Shown here one piece after another: positions 1 through 8,451 of a stretch of 64,000 nt of DNA (within the stretch, counting starts at the first letter, position 1; every line of letters starts with the position of its first letter). A program made the translations under genes and the position numbers. The stretch is from Streptomyces misionensis (GTDB taxonomy: Bacteria > Actinomycetota > Actinomycetes > Streptomycetales > Streptomycetaceae), in assembly GCF_900104815.1 (NCBI RefSeq), contig NZ_FNTD01000004.1, positions 3,612,501 to 3,676,500 on the forward strand, in the 5' to 3' direction. The notes below the pieces were generated by a model. That model was not told the DNA's origin, made no database searches, and saw only the letters and a program-made list of their open reading frames with translations.

Positions 1-2
1 AG

Positions 3-185
3 ACGGCGACGCTCGGCGTGCTGCACATGGCGTGCTGCGCGGTCGTCTACCTCGCCGTGGGTGCGCTCGCCCGCGTCCTGCTCGCCGCCCGCCCGGCGGC
101 GGCCCGCGCGGTCGCCCGCACCTCGGGGGCGGCCATGCTGGGCATCGGCGCGCTCCTCCTGGTGGAGCGGCTGGCGACCCTCTAG
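3..185 (+). CDS. LysE/RhtB-family exporter, C-terminal end (partial)
   Basis: Open frame entering from the left edge and ending at TAG 183-185; 60 codons visible. The residues form two hydrophobic stretches separated by an Arg/Ala-rich loop, ending in the pattern SGAAMLGIGALLLVERL. This matches the last two transmembrane helices of LysE/RhtB amino-acid exporters, which are about 200 residues with six helices. The start and two thirds of the protein lie outside the window, so substrate and context cannot be judged. The family call rests only on this tail and is moderately secure. Confidence 0.6.
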   Translation, partial: TATLGVLHMACCAVVYLAVGALARVLLAARPAAARAVARTSGAAMLGIGALLLVERLATL

Positions 186-300
186 GGGAGAGCGCTCGGG
201 GGCTGTGTCGCGTCTCAGGGGGACGGTGGCGCCCGGCCGGGCGGGGACGCGTGCTCCGGGCCGGCTGTGAGCGCGGCGGCACGGATGTGACGATGGGGGA

Positions 301-966
301 ATGGGAACTGATCTCCCGGCGCTGCTGAGGTCGCTGCGGGTGTGGGACGCGGGCACGACGACGCTGCCCGCCTTCGACCCCGAGACCGCCCCGCCCACCC
401 CGCTGCCGCTGTTCACCGACTGGTTCGCGCAGGCCGTGACGGCGGGACAGCCGGAGCCGCACACCATGTCGCTGGCCACGGTGGACGAGGAGGGGCGGCC
501 GGACGTGCGGATCGTGATGCTGCACGGCGCCGACCCGGACGGCTGGTCCTTCGCCACGCACGCCACCAGCCGCAAGGGCCGGGCGCTGGAGGCGCGCCCG
601 TACGCCGCCCTGGCCTTCTACTGGCCGGTGCTGGGCCGGCAGGTGCGGGTGCGCGGGCCGGTGGCGCCCGCGCCGTACGAGGAGAGCCAGGCGGATCTGC
701 ACGCCCGGTCGACGGGCGCGCTGGCGGCGGCCCTGACCGGGCGGCAGAGCGAGGAGCTGGCCTCGGCGGACGAGCTGCGCGACGCCTCGGCCGCCGCGTG
801 GACCAGGGCCCGGGAGAACCCGTCCGAGCCCGCCCCCACCTGGACCCTCTACCGTCTGCGCCCGGACACCGTCGAGTTCTTCCAGGGCGCCGCCGACCGC
901 GCGCACATCCGCCTGGAGTACCGCAGCACGGGGTTCGGCTGGAGCAGGGCGCTGCTGTGGCCGTAG
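301..966 (+). CDS. PNPOx-like FMN flavoprotein (pyridoxal 5'-phosphate synthase family)
   Basis: 221 residues, ATG start with purine-rich GGGGGA directly upstream. The split-barrel FMN-binding pattern is visible: HTMSLATVDEEGRPDVRIVML (about 52-72), SRKGRALEARPYAALAFYW (about 85-103), and the C-terminal VEFFQGAADRAHIRLEY that matches the PNPOx C-terminal substrate region. Members oxidise pyridoxamine/pyridoxine phosphate to PLP with FMN. The canonical FWQGR-N-RLHDR motif is degenerate here (FFQGAADRAHIRLEY), while a canonical pdxH is present at 25.0-25.7 kb, so this paralogue may act on another substrate. Its stop codon lies inside the inverted repeat that follows. Confidence 0.8.
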   Translation: MGTDLPALLRSLRVWDAGTTTLPAFDPETAPPTPLPLFTDWFAQAVTAGQPEPHTMSLATVDEEGRPDVRIVMLHGADPDGWSFATHATSRKGRALEARPYAALAFYWPVLGRQVRVRGPVAPAPYEESQADLHARSTGALAAALTGRQSEELASADELRDASAAAWTRARENPSEPAPTWTLYRLRPDTVEFFQGAADRAHIRLEYRSTGFGWSRALLWP

Positions 967-1046
967 GGCCTCTCGTTTGGATCTTGCCGGGCTCGCGGGC
1001 CCTGGCACCGCGCCCTGATCCGGCCCGATCCAAACGAAAGACCCTA
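964..1046. repeat. Long inverted repeat with internal structure, possible small repeat element or terminator
   Basis: Arms 964-983 and 1027-1046 are 20 bp each and match at 18 positions; both mismatches would be G-U pairs in RNA. Each arm contains the 11-mer TCGTTTGGATC or its complement. The 43-nt interior is itself GC-rich with a smaller imperfect stem. The left arm begins with the TAG stop codon of the PNPOx-like gene. The pair of convergent genes on either side would both be served by a bidirectional terminator, but arms this long with AT-rich outer segments also look like a dispersed palindromic element. Nothing protein-coding lies inside. Confidence 0.6.
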
Positions 1047-1072
1047 GGGGAACGCCCCTGCGGCCGGCCCGT

Positions 1073-1936
1073 TCACGCCCCGAAGCCCCACACCGTGAAG
1101 TCCGCGACCTCGCGGTAGCCGAGCCGCTGGTAGAGGGCGTTGCTGGTGGGGTTCGCCAGGTCGGTGAAGAGGAGCACCTCGGCGGCCCCGGCGGCCCGCG
1201 CGGCCCGGCTCACCTCGGCGGTGACCGCCCCGGCGTATCCGCGTCCGCGCAGCCCGGGCGGGGTGTAGACGGGGGCGACGCGCACCTGCCCGGCGATCTC
1301 CCGGGTCGCCCCGGCCATCGCGAGCGGCGTGCCGTCGGCGGCCTCCCACAGGGTGACACCGCCGTAGGAGAGGCGGCCGTCGGCCCACGCCCCCGCGTCC
1401 CGGCCCGCGCCCTCGCCGATGGCCCGCGCGAACTCCCCGTACCAGCGGATCAGCAGGTCCCGGTCCGCGGGTCCGGCGACCCTCGGGCGGCCGCGCGGCG
1501 CGGGGCTCGGCGGGGTCGGTTCCCCGAGGCGGTACAGCCGTTCGCGACGGCGCACCCGCGCGGTGACGCCGGTCCGCCGCTGCCACGCCCGGGCGAACTC
1601 CGCCGCCGAGTCCCGCTCGGCGCACGCCTCCGGGAGCCGGTGGCCGAGGCCGGCCAGTCGCTCGGCCAGCGCGTCGGCCTGCCGGGCGGTGACCGGGGTG
1701 AGGTAGAGGCCGGAGGGCGGCGTCCAAAACAGTGCCGCGACCACCGTGCCGTCCGCCGCCGTCAGGGTGCCGAAGAGGGGTGCGTCGGCGCCGTGGAAGC
1801 GCTGCCCGTGTCTGCGGAGCGTGTCGGTCACCGTCAGCGGCACGGTGTGCAACGCGGGGCGGGAGCGCAGGAATCCGCCCGCACGGGCGAGAAAGTCGTC
1901 GAGGTCGTCGGTCAGTTGCCAGGACTCGGGGTGCAT
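1073..1936 (-). CDS. GNAT-family N-acetyltransferase
   Basis: 287 residues from ATG. The C-terminal half carries the GNAT core: RVAPVYTPPGLRGRGYAGAVT (acetyl-CoA pyrophosphate loop with R-G-R-G-Y, about 220-240) and the later LFTDLANPTSNALYQRLGY typical of beta-5/alpha-4. The N-terminal ~130 residues are less conserved and probably give substrate selectivity. Members transfer acetyl from acetyl-CoA to amines; the substrate here cannot be told. It converges with the PNPOx-like gene and is divergent from the flavin oxidoreductase at 2157, with 220 bp between them. Confidence 0.8.
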   Translation of the reverse strand: MHPESWQLTDDLDDFLARAGGFLRSRPALHTVPLTVTDTLRRHGQRFHGADAPLFGTLTAADGTVVAALFWTPPSGLYLTPVTARQADALAERLAGLGHRLPEACAERDSAAEFARAWQRRTGVTARVRRRERLYRLGEPTPPSPAPRGRPRVAGPADRDLLIRWYGEFARAIGEGAGRDAGAWADGRLSYGGVTLWEAADGTPLAMAGATREIAGQVRVAPVYTPPGLRGRGYAGAVTAEVSRAARAAGAAEVLLFTDLANPTSNALYQRLGYREVADFTVWGFGA

Positions 1937-2156
1937 GGCCCCATGCTCGGCGCAACCGGCCGACAGGAGAACCGGACAACCCCGCTCGCTCCATCCGGTC
2001 GACGGACCAGCAGGGTTGACGTCTCGTCAGAGCCCGTCGCCCGCCGACCGCTTGCACACCATCCGCATACACTGCGCGCACACCCGTGATCAATCCGCAA
2101 CCAATTCCGGTCTTGACCGAGACCCATCAACCGGACGTCTGATTACGCTCCCGCTC

Positions 2157-3338
2157 ATGACCGACTCCCGCCCCGCCCCCACACCTCCCTCCCCGGCCCC
2201 CGCCGACCGCCCGGTGTACGTCATAGGTGCCGGTCCGGGCGGTCTGGCCGCCGCGTACGCGCTGCGGGAGCACGGCGTACGGGCGGTCGTCCTGGAGAAG
2301 TCCGACCGGGTCGCCGCCTCCTGGCGGGGCCACTACGACCGGCTCCGGCTGCACACCACCCGCCGGCTGTCCGCCCTGCCCGGCCTGCGCATCCCCCGCC
2401 GGTTCGGCCGCTGGGTCGCCCGCGACGACGTGGTGCGCTACCTGGAGAAGTACGCGGAGCACCACGAACTGGAGATCGTCACCGGGGTGACCGTGCACCG
2501 GATCGAGCGCACCGGGGACGGCACCGGCTGGCTGCTGCGCGCCTCCGGCGGCCGCGAGCTGACCGGCGCCGCGGTGGTCGTCGCCACCGGCTACAACCAC
2601 ACCCCGCGCGTCCCCGACTGGCCGGGCCGGGAGGCGTACGAGGGGGAGTTCCTGCACGCGGGCGCCTACCGCGACGCGAAGCCGTACGCCGGGCGGGACG
2701 TGCTGGTCGTCGGCGTCGGCAACACCGGGGCCGAGATAGCCGTGGACCTGGTGGAGGGCGGCGCCGCGCGGGTGCGGCTCGCGGTGCGCACCGTGCCGCA
2801 CATCGTGCGCCGCTCCACCCTGGGCTGGCCCGCGCAGTACTCGGCCGTGCTGGTACGGCGGCTGCCGGTACGCCTCGTGGACCTGCTCGCCCGGCAGCAG
2901 GCCCGGTTGCTGCCGGACCTGTCCGCGCGCGGGCTGCCCCGCCCGGACACCGGGCTGTACAGCAGGGTGCGGCAGGGCGCGATCCCGGTGCAGGACGTCG
3001 GCCTGGTGGACGCGGTGCGCCGGGGGAAGGTGGAGGTGGTGGCGGCCGTGGAGGCGTTCGAGGACGGCAAGGTGGTCCTCGCCGACGGCACCCGGATCGC
3101 GCCGGACGCGGTGATCGCGGCGACCGGGTACACACGGGGGCTCGAAGGGCTCGTGGGGCACCTGGGGGTGCTGGACGAGCGCGGGCGGCCCGTGGTGCGC
3201 GGCGGCCGGACGCCCGCGCGCGCACCGGGCCTGTACTTCACCGGGTTCACCAACCCGATCAGCGGGATGCTGCGCGAGCTGGCGCGGGACGCGGGACGGA
3301 TCGCGAAGGCGGTGGCCCGGTCGCGCACCCGCTCCTGA
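2157..3338 (+). CDS. NAD(P)/FAD-dependent oxidoreductase, flavin-monooxygenase type
   Basis: 393 residues from ATG 2157; the frame is open further upstream but that part reads as the complement of the GNAT gene and is not coding. Two dinucleotide folds are visible: VYVIGAGPGGLAAAYALREHG near residue 20 (FAD) and VLVVGVGNTGAEIAVDLVEGG near residue 182 (NADPH). The linker motif VVVATGYNHTPRVPDWPG is the ATG-Y signature of flavin-containing monooxygenases, YUCCA-like and Baeyer-Villiger relatives. Such enzymes use NADPH and O2 to oxygenate a small molecule. The FMO identifying motif FxGxxxHxxxY/F is only partly matched (EGEFLHAGAYRD), so the exact reaction is open. Confidence 0.8.
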   Translation: MTDSRPAPTPPSPAPADRPVYVIGAGPGGLAAAYALREHGVRAVVLEKSDRVAASWRGHYDRLRLHTTRRLSALPGLRIPRRFGRWVARDDVVRYLEKYAEHHELEIVTGVTVHRIERTGDGTGWLLRASGGRELTGAAVVVATGYNHTPRVPDWPGREAYEGEFLHAGAYRDAKPYAGRDVLVVGVGNTGAEIAVDLVEGGAARVRLAVRTVPHIVRRSTLGWPAQYSAVLVRRLPVRLVDLLARQQARLLPDLSARGLPRPDTGLYSRVRQGAIPVQDVGLVDAVRRGKVEVVAAVEAFEDGKVVLADGTRIAPDAVIAATGYTRGLEGLVGHLGVLDERGRPVVRGGRTPARAPGLYFTGFTNPISGMLRELARDAGRIAKAVARSRTRS

Positions 3339-3372
3339 CCGCACCGCGACGCCGAGGCCGGGCGGCCGCCGG

Positions 3373-4719
3373 TCAGAGGGCCGGCAGCGGTGCGGGTCTC
3401 CTGCGGATGACGAGCGACATCAGCGCCGCCGCGGCGCACAGCGTGCCGGAGGCGTACCAGACGAGGTCGTAGGAGCCGAAGGCGTCGCGGGCGACACCGC
3501 CGAGGTAGGCGACGACGGCCGCGCCGACCTGGTGGGAGGCGAGCACCCAGCCGAAGACGATGGCGCTGTCCTCGCCGTACCGCTCCCGGCACAGGGCGAG
3601 GGTGGGCGGGACGGTGGCCACCCAGTCGAGGCCGTAGAAGACGATGAAGAAGATCATCGGCGGGTGCACCGAGGGGGCCAGCAGCATCGGCAGGAAGACG
3701 AGGGAGAGGCCGCGCAGGGCGTAGTAGAGCGCCAGCAGGCGGCGGGGCTCGAAGCGGTCGGTGAACCAGCCGGAGGCGATGGTGCCGACGACGTCGAACA
3801 CGCCGACCACCGCGAGCAGCGAGGCCGCCGTGGTCACCGGCATGCCGTGGTCGTGCTCGGCGGGCACGAAGTGGGTCTGCACCAGGCCGTTGGTGGAGGC
3901 GCCGCAGATCGCGAAGGTGCCGGCGAGCAGCCAGAAGGTGCCGGTGCGCGCCGCGGTGTACAGGACCCCGAGGGTGCGGCGGGCGGCGCCGGTGACGGCG
4001 GGCGGCCTGGGTATGAACTCCGGGGCGCCGTACGGCTTCTGGCCGACGTCGGCGGGGTGGTCGCGCAGCAGCAGCCAGACGAGCGGGACCACCGCGAGGG
4101 CGGCGAGGGCGACCGTCACGGCGGCGGGGCGCCAGCCGTGGTGCTCGGCCATCCAGGACAGCAGCGGCAGGAAGACCAGCTGGCCGGAGGCGGACGCGGC
4201 GGTCAGGATGCCGCTGACCAGGCCGCGCCGCTCGGTGAACCAGCGGTTGGTGACCGTCGCGGCGAACGCCAGCGCCATCGACCCCGTGCCGAGCCCGACC
4301 AGCAGCCCCCAGCACAGCCACAGCTGCCAGGCGGCCGTCATCCACACGGTCAGGCCGGAGCCCAGGCTGATCACGAGCAGCGCGAGGGCGACGACCCGCC
4401 GGATGCCGAAGCGGTCCATCAGCGCGGCCGCGAAGGGCGCGGTGAGGCCGTAGAGCGCGAGGTTGAGGGAGACGGCCGCGCCGATCGTGCCGCGCGACCA
4501 GCCGAACTCCTGGTGCAGCGGGTCGATCAGCAGTCCGGGCAGGGAGCGGAAGGCGGCCGCGCCGGTGATCGTGACGAAGGTGACGGCGGCGACGAACCAG
4601 GCGCGGTGCACCCTCGGGCGGGTCCGGCGTTCCGGCTCGGGTGGGACGGGGGCGGCGGGCGCGCCGGGGGCCGCGGCCGGGTCGGCGACTGTGGCCGCGT
4701 CTCGGTTTGTCTGAGTCAC
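3373..4719 (-). CDS. MFS transporter (OFA/monocarboxylate-like)
   Basis: 448 residues from GTG 4719, chosen because the open frame upstream overlaps the divergent regulator and lacks MFS character. Twelve hydrophobic segments follow a charged, Pro-rich N-terminus. The loop DRFGIRRVVALALLVI between helices 2 and 3 is the classic MFS signature, repeated as TDRFEPRRLLALYYALRG in the second half. Helix 1 has the TGAAAFRSLPGLLIDPLHQEFGW pattern of oxalate/formate and monocarboxylate-type carriers. It is divergent from a GlxA regulator starting 71 bp away, which suggests that regulator controls it. Confidence 0.82.
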   Translation of the reverse strand: MTQTNRDAATVADPAAAPGAPAAPVPPEPERRTRPRVHRAWFVAAVTFVTITGAAAFRSLPGLLIDPLHQEFGWSRGTIGAAVSLNLALYGLTAPFAAALMDRFGIRRVVALALLVISLGSGLTVWMTAAWQLWLCWGLLVGLGTGSMALAFAATVTNRWFTERRGLVSGILTAASASGQLVFLPLLSWMAEHHGWRPAAVTVALAALAVVPLVWLLLRDHPADVGQKPYGAPEFIPRPPAVTGAARRTLGVLYTAARTGTFWLLAGTFAICGASTNGLVQTHFVPAEHDHGMPVTTAASLLAVVGVFDVVGTIASGWFTDRFEPRRLLALYYALRGLSLVFLPMLLAPSVHPPMIFFIVFYGLDWVATVPPTLALCRERYGEDSAIVFGWVLASHQVGAAVVAYLGGVARDAFGSYDLVWYASGTLCAAAALMSLVIRRRPAPLPAL

Positions 4720-4790
4720 GTCGTAAAGCCTCGGGTCCGGGCTCCCGCGCATCGAGTGGCCCGAAGGACAGCCTTCGCTAGGATCGGGCC

Positions 4791-5786
4791 ATGGCCGCAT
4801 CCGAGACGTTCCGCGCGCACCGGGTCGCCGTCCTCGCCCTGGACGGCCTGCTCCCCTTCGAACTGGGCATCCCGCACCGCTTCTTCGGCCGCGCCCGGGA
4901 CGAGCGGGGCCGGCCCCTGTACGAGGTCTTCACCTGCTCGGTGCGGCCGCCGGGCGAGGTGGAGACGGACGCCGACTTCAGCATCCACGCGCCGTACGGC
5001 CCGGAGGCGCTGGCCCGCGCCGACACGGTGATCTTCCCCGCGTCGTACGAACTCGGCCCGCTCTACGAGGAGGGCCGGCTGACCGGGGAACTGGCCGCCG
5101 CGCTCGCCCAGATCCGGCCCGGCACCCGGCTCGCCTCCATCTGCACGGGCGTGTACGTCCTCGCCGCCGCCGGCCGCCTCGACGGCCGCCCGGCGACCAC
5201 CCACTGGGCCGACGCCGACCGCTTCCAGCGGATGTTCCCGCGGGTCAAGGTGGACGCGGACGTGCTGTTCGTCGACGACGGGGACGTGCTGACCTCGGCC
5301 GGGGTGGCCGCCGGGATCGACCTGTGCCTGCACATGATCCGCCGCGACTTCGGCACCGCGGTCGCCAACGACGTGGCCCGGCGCACGGTCGTCCCCCCGT
5401 ACCGCGACGGCGGCCAGGCCCAGTACATAGAGCGCCCGCTGCCCGAGCCGCAGCTCGCCACCACGGCCGCCGCGCGCGCCTGGGCGCTGCGCCGGCTGCA
5501 CGAGCCGATCCAGCTGCGCGACCTGGCCGGGCAGCAGGCCATGTCGGTGCGCACCTTCACCCGTCGTTTCCGCGAGGAGGTCGGGATCAGCCCGGGGCAG
5601 TGGCTCACCCGCCAACGGGTCGAGCGGGCACGGCAGTTGCTGGAGTCCACCGACCTGTCCATGGACCAGGTGGCGCAGGAGTCGGGCTTCGGTACGGCCC
5701 AGTCGATGCGGCAGCACCTCCAGCAGGCGCTCGGGGTCACGCCGACGGCCTACCGGCGGACGTTCCGGACGCTCGCGACCCGGTAG
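4791..5786 (+). CDS. GlxA-family transcriptional regulator (DJ-1/PfpI + AraC HTH)
   Basis: 331 residues from ATG 4791. Residues about 10-190 form a DJ-1/PfpI-like domain with the elbow SICTGVYVLAAAG, placing Cys118 at the nucleophile position, followed by TTHWADADRFQRMFP. Residues about 235-325 hold two AraC helix-turn-helix units (LAGQQAMSVRTFTRRFREE and MDQVAQESGFGTAQSMRQHL). Proteins of this type bind DNA as activators and sense small metabolites with the N-terminal domain; GlxA itself regulates development and amidase-type genes. It is divergent from the MFS gene, and the shared 71-bp gap probably holds its site. Confidence 0.88.
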   Translation: MAASETFRAHRVAVLALDGLLPFELGIPHRFFGRARDERGRPLYEVFTCSVRPPGEVETDADFSIHAPYGPEALARADTVIFPASYELGPLYEEGRLTGELAAALAQIRPGTRLASICTGVYVLAAAGRLDGRPATTHWADADRFQRMFPRVKVDADVLFVDDGDVLTSAGVAAGIDLCLHMIRRDFGTAVANDVARRTVVPPYRDGGQAQYIERPLPEPQLATTAAARAWALRRLHEPIQLRDLAGQQAMSVRTFTRRFREEVGISPGQWLTRQRVERARQLLESTDLSMDQVAQESGFGTAQSMRQHLQQALGVTPTAYRRTFRTLATR

Positions 5787-5831
5787 CCGCCCACCCGAGT
5801 GCTCCGGGGCCGGAACCGGAAGCCGGAGGGG

Positions 5832-5852
5832 TTGTCCACAGCCTGTGGAGAA
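5832..5852. promoter_or_regulatory. Isolated DnaA-box-like pair in inverted orientation
   Basis: TTGTCCACA at 5832-5840 is the preferred Streptomyces DnaA box. Three bases later TGTGGAGAA (5844-5852) is a one-mismatch inverted copy, so together they make a palindrome centred on TCCACAG/CTGTGGA. The 269-bp gap between GlxA and the ATPase gene contains no other recognisable element. A single pair is far too few for an origin; it could titrate DnaA, or be chance. Confidence 0.4.
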
Positions 5853-6055
5853 AGCGGGCGGTGCGCGTTCCCTCTCGCCTGCGACGCCCGAGCCGTTCGC
5901 CGGGACGACGGGATCGCCGACGGCACCGGTCGCGGCCTTCCGACGCGTCCCGGCCCGGCGGCGCTCCGGCCGTCCCTCGCCGCACGCGCACACCGCCGTC
6001 CGGCGAGGCACCCCGGCACCGCCTCAAGGCCGGCGCATCCGCGCGGCCGGCGGGG

Positions 6056-6544
6056 TCACACCGCTTCGAAGGCGAAGTCCTCGTAGCCGGTCGGCCCGCC
6101 GCCGTACGCCACCGCGGCGCTCCCGTCGCTCTGCCCGCAGCGGTCCACCTCGCACCAGATGCTCTTGCCGGCGCCCTCACGGCTCCAGCCCCAGCGGTCG
6201 GCGAGGCAGTCCACGAGGGCGAGGCCCCGGCCACCGGTGGCGTCCTGGCCGACGCAGCGCGGCACGGGGGCGCGCGAGCACGTGTCGGTGACCTCCACCC
6301 GCACGGTCGGCGAGGGGGCGGCGACGGTGCGCGCGCCCGGCAGCGACAGCCGCAGCACCGCCGGACGGCCGGTGTGCACCACGGCGTTGGTGACCAGCTC
6401 GGACACGAGCAGGACGAGGGTCTCGGCCAGCGGCTCGTCGGCCGCTATGCCCAGCCCGTCGAGCCGCGACCGGGCCCACTTCCTGGCGCGCCCCACTTCC
6501 GCGGGGTCGGGCCGGATCTCCAGCTGCACTTGAAGCACCTGCAC
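6056..6544 (-). CDS. RsbW/SpoIIAB-like ATP-binding regulatory protein
   Basis: 162 residues from GTG 6544 (alternatives GTG 6538 and 6529 are in frame). A single HATPase_c_2 domain fills the protein: N box LVSELVTNAVVHTG (about 45-58), then RVEVTDTCSR and the G box GGRGLALVDCLADRWGW (about 104-120). These small cytosolic kinases or anti-sigma factors phosphorylate STAS partners or hold sigma factors. Streptomyces encodes dozens, most without assigned partner. A STAS protein and a sigma/anti-sigma pair lie 1-3 kb away, which makes a partner-switch relation plausible but unproven. Confidence 0.85.
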   Translation of the reverse strand: MQVLQVQLEIRPDPAEVGRARKWARSRLDGLGIAADEPLAETLVLLVSELVTNAVVHTGRPAVLRLSLPGARTVAAPSPTVRVEVTDTCSRAPVPRCVGQDATGGRGLALVDCLADRWGWSREGAGKSIWCEVDRCGQSDGSAAVAYGGGPTGYEDFAFEAV

Positions 6545-7206
6545 CGCTCACACCATCCGAACCGGCGATACCACGGCCCCGCGCCATCGAACCGTCCCGG
6601 CGTCAGCCGTGACGACGATCACGAGGGCCACGATCGTAGCCATTTTCTGCATGGCCTGGACAACAGCCCGAGCAAGGGTCACGGAACGTGATTTCCTTGC
6701 AGCACAGCATGGTTGACGTACAGTCACCCCAACAAGCGCTTCGGGCATATTCCCTCGCGAAGGAGTACGCGTAGGGCATACTGTGCGACGCTCACGCCGG
6801 GGAGTCGAACAGGCGGGGGCCGCGGCCCGGTCCGCCCCGCGAGAAGCGGCGCGCACCGCGTTTCCCGGCGCCGCCCCAGGGGCACCGCCGGCACCGCCCG
6901 CGCTCGCTGCCACTCGCATCCCACACAAGGTACCGGAGCACCAGCCGACTGCGGGCCGTGACGAGCCCCCGTCCAGGACACAACCCGATATCAACGCTCT
7001 GTGATTTCGGGGCGCCACGATCCGCGACATCTTGGGCCAATGCTTTGGTCGCGTGGCCGCTCCGGGCGGGCGCCGGGCCGGTCACGGGAGCGGGGCGGCC
7101 GCGGGCGACTCCTCACTCTCCGTGCCCCCGTCGCCGTGCCGGGACCGCGCGTGGCACGGACCGTGCTTGCGTGGAGGCGGACCGGGGAGCGGTGGGACCG
7201 CCCCGC
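6545..7206. other. 660-bp stretch without a secure gene
   Basis: Two weak small frames are present. On the plus strand GTG 6783 to TGA 7004 gives 73 codons rich in Ala, Arg and Pro, with third-position GC well below the neighbours and a GAAGGAG ribosome-binding candidate 17 nt upstream. On the minus strand ATG 6652 to TGA 6548 gives 34 codons starting MQKMATIVALVIVV, which could be a small membrane peptide ending just before the ATPase start. Neither is convincing. A TTGACG hexamer at 6713 may be part of a promoter. The rest shows nothing I recognise. Confidence 0.35.
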
Positions 7207-8451
7207 TCACATCCGGCTCAGCGACGCCGTCGCGAAGAGCACGTCCCTGATCGCCTCGCGGTCGCCCAGCTGGCCGGCGGCGGCTTCCTCGGGAGAGAGG
7301 TGGCCGGCGGCCAGGTGGCAGAACTCGACGCCGTCCAGGGCGACATGGGCGACCTCGTGGTCGGCGGAGCCCGCCGCGGCCGGGGAGTCGAGGGGGATCA
7401 GCCACTCGCCGCCCGCGGCACCCTCGATCTCCAGGCGCAGGCTGCGGCCCGGGGCGCCGGCGGGGACCAGGTGGCGGGCGCCGCCGGGCGGGGCGGACAG
7501 GCCGGCCCGGCGGCGTTCGGCGAGGGCGCCCGGCAGCAGGCGGGCGGCCAGGTCGATCATCTTGTGCAGATGGCGCGGGGCCGGGGGCCGGTACGGGTAG
7601 TCCACCGCGACCGCGATGTCCTCCGCGTGCACCCAGCAGCCGAAGGCGCGCTCCAGCATCGCGTCGTGCAACGGGAGTTCGAAGTCGCCGTAGGACACGG
7701 TGAGTCCGCCCGCGCTGCCGCCGGTGAAGGAGACCGTCCGCACGAGGCCGTGGCTCTGCTCCCGCCAGGGCTCCCGCACCGCGCGGGTCGGCGGGCAGGG
7801 GGCGGCGCGCCAGAACGCCTCCGTGCGCGCGGCCGGGCCCGCCGGGCTCGCGAGGTCCGCCAGCGGGTCCTCCAGGCCGAGCGCCGCCGCGATCAGTCCG
7901 TCCACCGACAGCAGGTGCGCGATCACCCCGGCGACGGTCGTACGACGGCCCGCCTGGGTGTCGTCCTCGAACCAGCGCAGCCGCACCGGAGCGTGCCACT
8001 CCGCGTCCCCGAAGTCCTGGAGCAGCGCGTCCAGGCGGGCGGTCTCCGCGTCGTACGGCGCCGCCCACTCCGGCACCGGGATGCGCGGCGGGCGGCGGTC
8101 CAGGCAGGAGCGCAGGACGCGGGTGCGCAGCGCCGGGTCCAGGTCGAGGGTCTCGGGCTGGTGCAGCAGACCGACGGCCTCGCGCAGCCGGCGGGCCTCG
8201 TCGGCGCAGCCGCCGCAGTCGCCCAGGTGGTGCTCCACGGCCGCGGTCTCCGCCGTCGAGCAGGCGGCCAGCGCCCACGCGCCGAGCAGCGACTTCAGCA
8301 CGTCGTGCGGCAGGTCCGGCGGCGGCACCTCGCCGGGGCCGGGGCGTCCGGTGGGCGCGCACCCGCCGTCCTCGACGGCGGTGCGGGGCATCGGTATCCG
8401 CCGCTCGTGCGGCTCGCCGAGGTCCGCCCGGTAGTCCTCCGCGCCGCTCAC
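7207..8451 (-). CDS. Zinc-binding anti-sigma factor fused to a mycothiol-isomerase-like (MDMPI) domain
   Basis: 414 residues from GTG 8451, which overlaps the sigma-factor stop by 4 nt. Residues 60-90 contain the zinc anti-sigma motif H75-x3-C79-x2-C82 within an amphipathic helix. From about residue 125 the protein continues with a DinB/MDMPI-type domain (DALLQDFGDAEWHAPVRL, TVAGVIAHLLSVDGLIAAALG) and an MDMPI C-terminal module (CWVHAEDIAVAVDYPYRPP). No membrane segment is visible, so it is cytosolic. Family knowledge: ZAS domains hold ECF sigma factors and release them on thiol oxidation. The fusion suggests that a mycothiol-related signal reaches the coupled sigma factor. Confidence 0.85.
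   Translation of the reverse strand: MSGAEDYRADLGEPHERRIPMPRTAVEDGGCAPTGRPGPGEVPPPDLPHDVLKSLLGAWALAACSTAETAAVEHHLGDCGGCADEARRLREAVGLLHQPETLDLDPALRTRVLRSCLDRRPPRIPVPEWAAPYDAETARLDALLQDFGDAEWHAPVRLRWFEDDTQAGRRTTVAGVIAHLLSVDGLIAAALGLEDPLADLASPAGPAARTEAFWRAAPCPPTRAVREPWREQSHGLVRTVSFTGGSAGGLTVSYGDFELPLHDAMLERAFGCWVHAEDIAVAVDYPYRPPAPRHLHKMIDLAARLLPGALAERRRAGLSAPPGGARHLVPAGAPGRSLRLEIEGAAGGEWLIPLDSPAAAGSADHEVAHVALDGVEFCHLAAGHLSPEEAAAGQLGDREAIRDVLFATASLSRM

Noticed and set aside
6783..7004. Plus-strand GTG frame of 73 codons upstream of the anti-sigma gene
   Set aside because: Weak third-position GC, Ala/Arg/Pro composition and a ribosome-binding candidate at 17 nt; mentioned only as a low-confidence frame.
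7082..7210. Minus-strand 42-codon GTG frame overlapping the anti-sigma stop by 4 nt
   Set aside because: The overlap is attractive, but the product is low-complexity Pro/Arg/His without codon bias; more likely chance in GC-rich DNA.
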